A stretch of 64,000 nucleotides of DNA from Chrysomallon squamiferum (Eukaryota > Mollusca > Gastropoda > Neomphalida > Peltospiridae): contig CM022666.1 of the NCBI GenBank assembly GCA_012295275.1, forward strand, positions 6,738,265-6,802,264. Reading direction: 5' to 3'. The position numbers and the translations under genes were made by a program. The notes beneath the pieces are model-generated. The model had not been told where the DNA came from. It saw nothing but the letters and a program-made list of their open reading frames with translations, and ran no database searches. Positions 59,110-64,000 of this stretch are shown here, one piece after another (position 1 is the stretch's first letter; every line of letters starts with the position of its first letter).

Positions 59110-59555
59110 TACTGTATGCACTCACATTCATATTTACACTTACAGTATAACTCACATTCACATTTACACTTACAGTATAACTCACATTCACATTTACACT
59201 TACAGTATAACTCACACTTTACATTTACACTTACAGTATAACTCACACTCACATTTACACTTACAGTATAACTCAAATTCACATTTACACTTACAGTTTA
59301 ACTCACACTCACATTTACACTTACAGTTTAACTCACACTCACATTTACACTTACAGTATAACTCACATTTACACTTACAGTATAACTCACATTTACATTT
59401 ACATTTACAGTATAACTCACACTCACATTTACACTTACAGTATAACTCACATTCACATTTACACTTACAGTATAACTCACATTCACATTTACACTTACAG
59501 CATAACTCACATTCACATTCACACTTACAGTATAACTCACATTCACATTTAACCT
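59110..59555. repeat. 30-bp minisatellite
   Basis: ACTCACATTCACATTTACAC and TTACAGTATA, in 30-base and 24-base versions, repeat about 14 times. The plus frame reads a periodic HSHLHLQYNS peptide and the minus frame a VNVNVSYTVS peptide. It looks like a shortened derivative of the broken end of the preceding 70-bp array. Confidence 0.97.
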
Positions 59556-59744
59556 TCTGCTTCTCTTTAGTTACTGTCAGTTTTAAAATTCTGCTTAATT
59601 CATCATTAATTATTTATACAGTATCACTTGCCTGTTGTTATAACAGAAACTCTGGTACACTGTATCGTATTTTCAATGATCTAGTATGACACATGTATTT
59701 CATTTACTTTCTTGGTGTATCTAAAATGTGCCTCAATGTGTAGA

Positions 59745-59845
59745 AGCTAATAAATAAATAAATAAATAATACTTATAATAACAGCAACAACAACAACAGT
59801 AACAACAGCAACAGCAACAGTAACAACAACAACAATAATGATAAA
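59745..59845. repeat. AAAT and AAC microsatellites
   Basis: (AAAT)n at 59750-59768 and (CAA)/(CAG)-type repeat at 59780-59840. Confidence 0.9.
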
Positions 59846-59849
59846 AACA

Positions 59850-60720
59850 GTGGATAATAACAATGCTTATATTTATTAGTCCATATTGTACCAAGCAATT
59901 AAAACTTATGTAGTGATAACTGACACAGGTAGCGAATATATTAATGAAAAGAGAATAAAACGTTTTCTAGTGTATGCGGAAGCTAATAAAATGAAATATA
60001 AAAAAATGAATACAAACTATGAATAAAATTATCTTGTTTTTATCAATTCAGTATTGTCTACTTTACCAAGTAAATAAATTTTTTCCTGGTAACACTATTT
60101 AACAATACCCACCAAGCTAACAAAGATGTTATTAGAAAAAAAATAATTATGAACTATTGGCAGTGCACACACAAGTTAAAAAAAAAATTAAAAAAAAAAA
60201 TCTTCAGTTTTTCAAATTTCATTTTTTTTTTTTTCTTTTTTTTTGGGATAGTTTGTTTATTCCACAGTAAGGTGTTAGTAAAAAGTAAAGTTTGTCGTGG
60301 TTTTCTGGTGCTAATAAAATGAAAAATAAAAATAATCTTCAAACTGTGGAGTACAGCAGTTCTTATTTTCCCCACTCAACCACAGTGCTTGGTTCACACA
60401 GACAGTAACAGGTTCATAAACAGAACTTTGTCATCACATATAGAAGCTAATAAAATACAATAAAAAAATGTTGTTTATTCAAACTATTAAGTACATGTTT
60501 CCATGTGATGTCATTATCTCTGTTTTTCCCAATAAACAAAACATAAATCCACCAAAATGCTTCTCAAATGGGCCAGCACACAAATCTTCCATTAGATCAA
60601 TTTCACTGTTAGTGTCAATTAACAAACTTTACTACAAAGTTGCATTAACAACGTAAACTTTAATGTAATATATATTTTATGATGGAAGGAAAGTCTCTTT
60701 GCCATTTGCCTTGCTAAAAT
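59850..60720. repeat. decayed repeat marked by GAAGCTAATAAAAT
   Basis: AGAAGCTAATAAA or CGGAAGCTAATAAAATGAAA recurs near 59742, 59977, 60308 (GTGCTAATAAAATGAAA) and 60442, among phrases like TACTTTACCAAGTA. It seems to be a very diverged ~150-bp repeat. Confidence 0.5.
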
Positions 60721-61329
60721 CAACCAACTAAGAAAACAAAATGGTGGTGGTGCTTTGCACACTGGGACAGCTCATCCAAAGTGGTGAGTGATATCAGTGA
60801 AAACAAACAGAGTTCTAACATTCAGCTCTGTATTAAACAATTGTTTATTCAACACTGTTAAAAAATGAGTAAATGTTTAATAATACTTCAGCCTTGTGCA
60901 GTATGATAGTGCTGATCAGGTATAAGATGGATGGCTTTATTTTGTTTATATAATAAAATTAGAATAAGGGATTGTTTACATTGGTTCTTCCTAGTTGTGT
61001 GCACATGACTGATATCATTAACAATATCATCTCACCAAGAAAAAAGGAAAAAAGGAATTATACAGAGCCAATGAAAATACTATACAACACAGTGATAATG
61101 ATCTTCATTTCCATATATTTGTTTTTCAAATTAGGTTTTATAGAAGGGATTTGGGAGTGGAGGAAAATGCACAAGATCTGCACTTTTAATAGCTTTGTCC
61201 AATTATGTTTGTTAGGCTGCAAGTACATAAACGTAATGGAGATTGTGTTACAAGTGTGGGTACAGGGAAAGGCTTAACAGATTTGCTATTTTTAATGATA
61301 TAATAAAATATCAAAGACTAATATTGCAA

Positions 61330-61410
61330 TGTCGTACTGTGGTTCAGTGGTTACAGTCAAAGCTTCCCTCCTGATGGCAACAGGATCAATCCTTTTCAAT
61401 TCCACAAGTG
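61330..61410 (+). mobile_element. tRNA-derived SINE remnant (plus)
   Basis: TGGTTCAGTGG at 61340-61350 is an almost ideal tRNA A-box. GGATCAATCC at 61383-61392 is a degraded B-box at tRNA-like spacing. No cloverleaf can be closed, so this is a SINE head, not a tRNA gene. Confidence 0.55.
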
Positions 61411-61759
61411 GAACATTTCCTATTCCAGACAGTAACTTATTTCATTATCTAAACAACACTTAAGCACAAATTTAGATGTTTTAAACTCTTCATATACATC
61501 ATCAATCAATAACAGCAATATTAATAGTTGTGTTGTTTATAACTACTGTATTACCACTTGTCCTAAGCAAGAAGAATCTACAAAACGTCAAGAAATCTTG
61601 TTACAACTGACTCTTAATATGTGATTTATTGAAAATCGACCGAAGCAGGAAAACTGTTCAATGGTGCCGTCAGTGTGAATTGATCCTGCAACAAACACTT
61701 TAAGCAATTTACCATTTCCTTTCACTGTGAGAGAAAAATCAACATTTAGTGTCACTTAC

Positions 61760-61770
61760 TAACGACCGCT
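61760..61770 (-). other. candidate 11-nt micro-exon
   Basis: On the minus strand a very strong acceptor tract (CCCCTCCTGTTTCCTATCTCAG) is followed by AGCGGTCGTTA and then by donor GTAAGTGAC. Both sites are near consensus, and the 11 bases would be a micro-exon about 8.6 kb upstream of the L27 exon. It may be part of the dlg 5' region or a chance pairing. Confidence 0.25.
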
Positions 61771-61852
61771 CTGAGATAGGAAACAGGAGGGGATGAGTTT
61801 AATGATTACACAGCACAGAGCCTGTAGATAGCTCTTTCTGAATGGTGTTTGT

Positions 61853-61854
<2 letters not shown>

Positions 61855-61890
<36 letters not shown>

Positions 61891-62013
61891 CTGTGTGTGT
61901 CTATTTGTATACATGTGTATTTGTGTGTGTGCACATATATTAATGTGAATGAATGCATGTTTAAGCACATGTTTGAATATTAGCATTAATGTTAGACCAA
62001 GCATATGAGTAAA

Positions 62014-62083
<70 letters not shown>

Positions 62084-62150
62084 CAAGAATGTTTATACAT
62101 GTACACATGTGCATGTGCATAACACACACACACACACACACACAAACTCT
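61855..62150. repeat. GT, AT and CA microsatellites
   Basis: (GT)n at 61857-61888, a long (TA)n at 62016-62079 and (CA)n at 62121-62143. Confidence 0.97.
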
Positions 62151-62309
62151 ATACATGTCTGTGTACAGAATATTCCCACATTTTAAACAAGCTTGTATCA
62201 CTGAAAAATAACTTATCTTAAATTAGCTGTGAATAATGCTTATTAGCTTCATTCACTTTTAATCTGGTTTGACAATACTGGCGTCATGCAGACATAGTGG
62301 GGAAAACAG

Positions 62310-62560
62310 ACAAGTGCACACACACACACATGTAGTATACACACATAGACACATGGATACACACTCATACACACAAATACACATACATACACATGTATAC
62401 ACTCATACACATATACACATGTATACACTCATACACACAAAAACACACATACACAAATACACACACACACACATGTATACACACACACACACACATACAT
62501 GTATACACCATACACAAATACACATGTATACAAAAAATATACACATATACCCACACAGCA
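62310..62560. repeat. CACATA/CA-rich degenerate array
   Basis: ACACACATGTATACACTCAT-like units are repeated. Frames on both strands here are repeat translations. Confidence 0.95.
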
Positions 62561-62650
62561 ATATACATTTATCAAAAACATACAAAAAAACACACAAAAA
62601 AAATCCCCACAGCAATACATTTATCAAAACAAAAAAAAAAACCCAGCTAA
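62560..62650. repeat. short duplication CCCACAGCAATA
   Basis: CCACAGCAATA(TA)CATTTATC, AAAACA and an A run occurs twice, at 62552 and 62607. Confidence 0.85.
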
Positions 62651-62974
62651 CAACACAATCAAATCATTCAATAAGCTGATTATGTGGTCTCACCAATTTT
62701 GTTATTAATAAAAAAAATAAAAAAATAAACCCATCAAAACTGTCAGTTACAAAGTTCTATCCATTGATGATCACTTACTGCAGTGTTAATGACATTACTG
62801 TCAAAAACAGATTAATTATTCAAACACTAAAAACACTCTGCACGATGACAACATAGATTTTTACAACTAATCTTTCCAATATTCAAGGTTATTTATCACA
62901 TGTGATAGAAGCTGGATCGAATTGTTGACAGTCAAGTTATGAATAAATATGAGAAAACTGATTTAGACATCAAT

Positions 62975-63250
62975 ATACTGTACAAGTGGTTACAAACTTC
63001 AGTGACTGTATGATATATGGTTACAAACTTCTGCACAATATATTGTTACAAATTTCAATGATTGTACATTATATGGTTACAAATTTCAAAGATTCTACAT
63101 TAACTGGTTACAAATTTCCGTGACTGTATATTATTTGGTTACAAATTTCAGTACAAATTAGTTATTAGACTACAAATTTCAGTTACTGCTTATTACATAT
63201 TATAAAATTCAGTTACTGTACATTATGTTACAAACTGCAAAAATTATTTG
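62975..63250. repeat. ~33-bp tandem repeat
   Basis: GGTTACAAATTTCAGTGACT and GTATATTATAT repeat about eight times, decaying towards 63250. Confidence 0.92.
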
Positions 63251-63469
63251 CTTACAACTTTTTGTACAAACTGCTGTTACTGTATATTGCAGTTATATAT
63301 TTCAGTTTTTGTGCAAGGAAATATTTCAGCATTCCTCTATAATAATTACTGCATATATAATTACATTTACCATTAAACAGCCTTTGCCAGTTTATTTCCC
63401 AAATGAAAAGTATAACCTTGAAAATTACTATTATTATATGCATGAGCATTATTATATGCACACACTGTC

Positions 63470-63935
63470 ACCAGTCTTTGTCAATTAAATTTATTTCTTT
63501 GTATTTACCAAATGAAACCTTTGAACTAGAAAACTACTAGATTACTGACCAAAATGCAGCTTATCTTCAAATTTTGGTTGGTAAATTTATTTGCATATAT
63601 TCCCTGAATGAAATCATCAAACTACTAAACAGTATATACATGACCATCTGCTATATTTATTTCCACTTATTTATTTTAAAAATGCCAGACTTTGTCAACA
63701 AAAAATAATTCTAAAACATCAGTCTTTGTCAATGAAATTCATTTCTAAAAATCAGACTTTGCCAACCAAATTTATTTCTAAAATGCCAGACTTTGTCAAC
63801 CAAATGTACTTCTTAAACACTAGACTTTGTCAACCATATATATTTCTAAAACATCAGACTTTGCCATCAAAATGTTATTTCTGCTTTGCCAACCCCAATT
63901 TGTAAAAGCCCAGACTTTGCCAGTTTCTATGCCAC
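63470..63935. repeat. ~35-bp tandem repeat
   Basis: AGACTTTGTCAACCAAATTT and ATTTCTAAAACATC recur about ten times, clearest from 63680 to 63925. Confidence 0.92.
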
Positions 63936-64000
63936 TCAGTTTTATTTCTACAAAATAAAATGCAAAACTATTCTATATACATGACCAAAATGATGCTTGT

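Noticed and set aside
59090-59689. 199-codon plus-strand frame with HSHLHLQYNS periodicity
   Set aside because: It is translation of the 30-bp minisatellite. The opposite strand is open too, and there is no splice or homology support.
61340-61410. tRNA gene
   Set aside because: A-box is good, but the B-box is degraded and no acceptor stem or cloverleaf can be formed.

Overview
The window looks like nuclear DNA from an animal. It is strongly AT-rich and full of microsatellites, long A/T tracts and decayed minisatellites, with one recognisable gene spread across it as small exons with canonical GT..AG junctions. There is no bacterial-style gene packing, and nearly every long open frame is a translated simple repeat. 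The large introns filled with tandem repeats, together with the protein sequence, suggest a lophotrochozoan, most likely a mollusc such as a cephalopod. That taxonomic call is inference.

The gene is a discs-large MAGUK (dlg, DLG1-4 family) on the minus strand. I can place eight consecutive exons of the main transcript, and every reading-frame junction closes: L27 C-terminal part (53134-53007), proline-rich linker (52067-51909), an 11-codon acidic exon (27454-27422), the YEYEE exon (25953-25906), PDZ1 first half (25132-25008), PDZ1 second half (4400-4298), the PDZ1-PDZ2 bridge (3737-3677) and PDZ2 first part (1563-1427). The start of the L27 domain should lie above 64000. The rest of PDZ2, PDZ3, SH3 and GUK should lie below position 1. 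Two introns are very large (about 24.5 kb and 20.6 kb).

Inside the 24.5-kb intron is a CpG-rich island (39060-39330). It holds a complete 50-codon exon (39250-39101, minus) with a good start context, an in-frame upstream stop, a consensus donor and a phase that joins exactly to the next dlg exon. A CCAAT/CACGTG pair lies just upstream. I read it as an alternative promoter and first coding exon for an L27-less isoform, parallel to the L27/no-L27 isoform pairs known for fly Dlg and vertebrate PSD-95/SAP97. A second CpG-rich island at 41250-41640 may be a related promoter or 5' exon.

Most of the rest is intron. By region: 1-700 is a 30-33-bp satellite; 2.4-5.2 kb holds several tandem blocks between the PDZ exons; 6.5-8.0 kb is a 65-bp minisatellite; 8.7-9.5 kb is a more complex island with a CTCF-like motif and an unexplained open frame; 15.0-16.0 kb is a compound CA repeat; 17.7-18.4 kb has regularly recurring AAAGGGTTAA; 30.2-31.4 kb holds two further duplications; 36.8 kb has a perfect RFX X-box; 47.1-48.3 kb is a decayed ~160-bp repeat; and 57.9-59.6 kb holds 70-bp and 30-bp minisatellites upstream of the L27 exon. 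A few tRNA-derived SINE remnants are present. I see no rRNA, no intact tRNA gene, no CRISPR array and no intact transposon.
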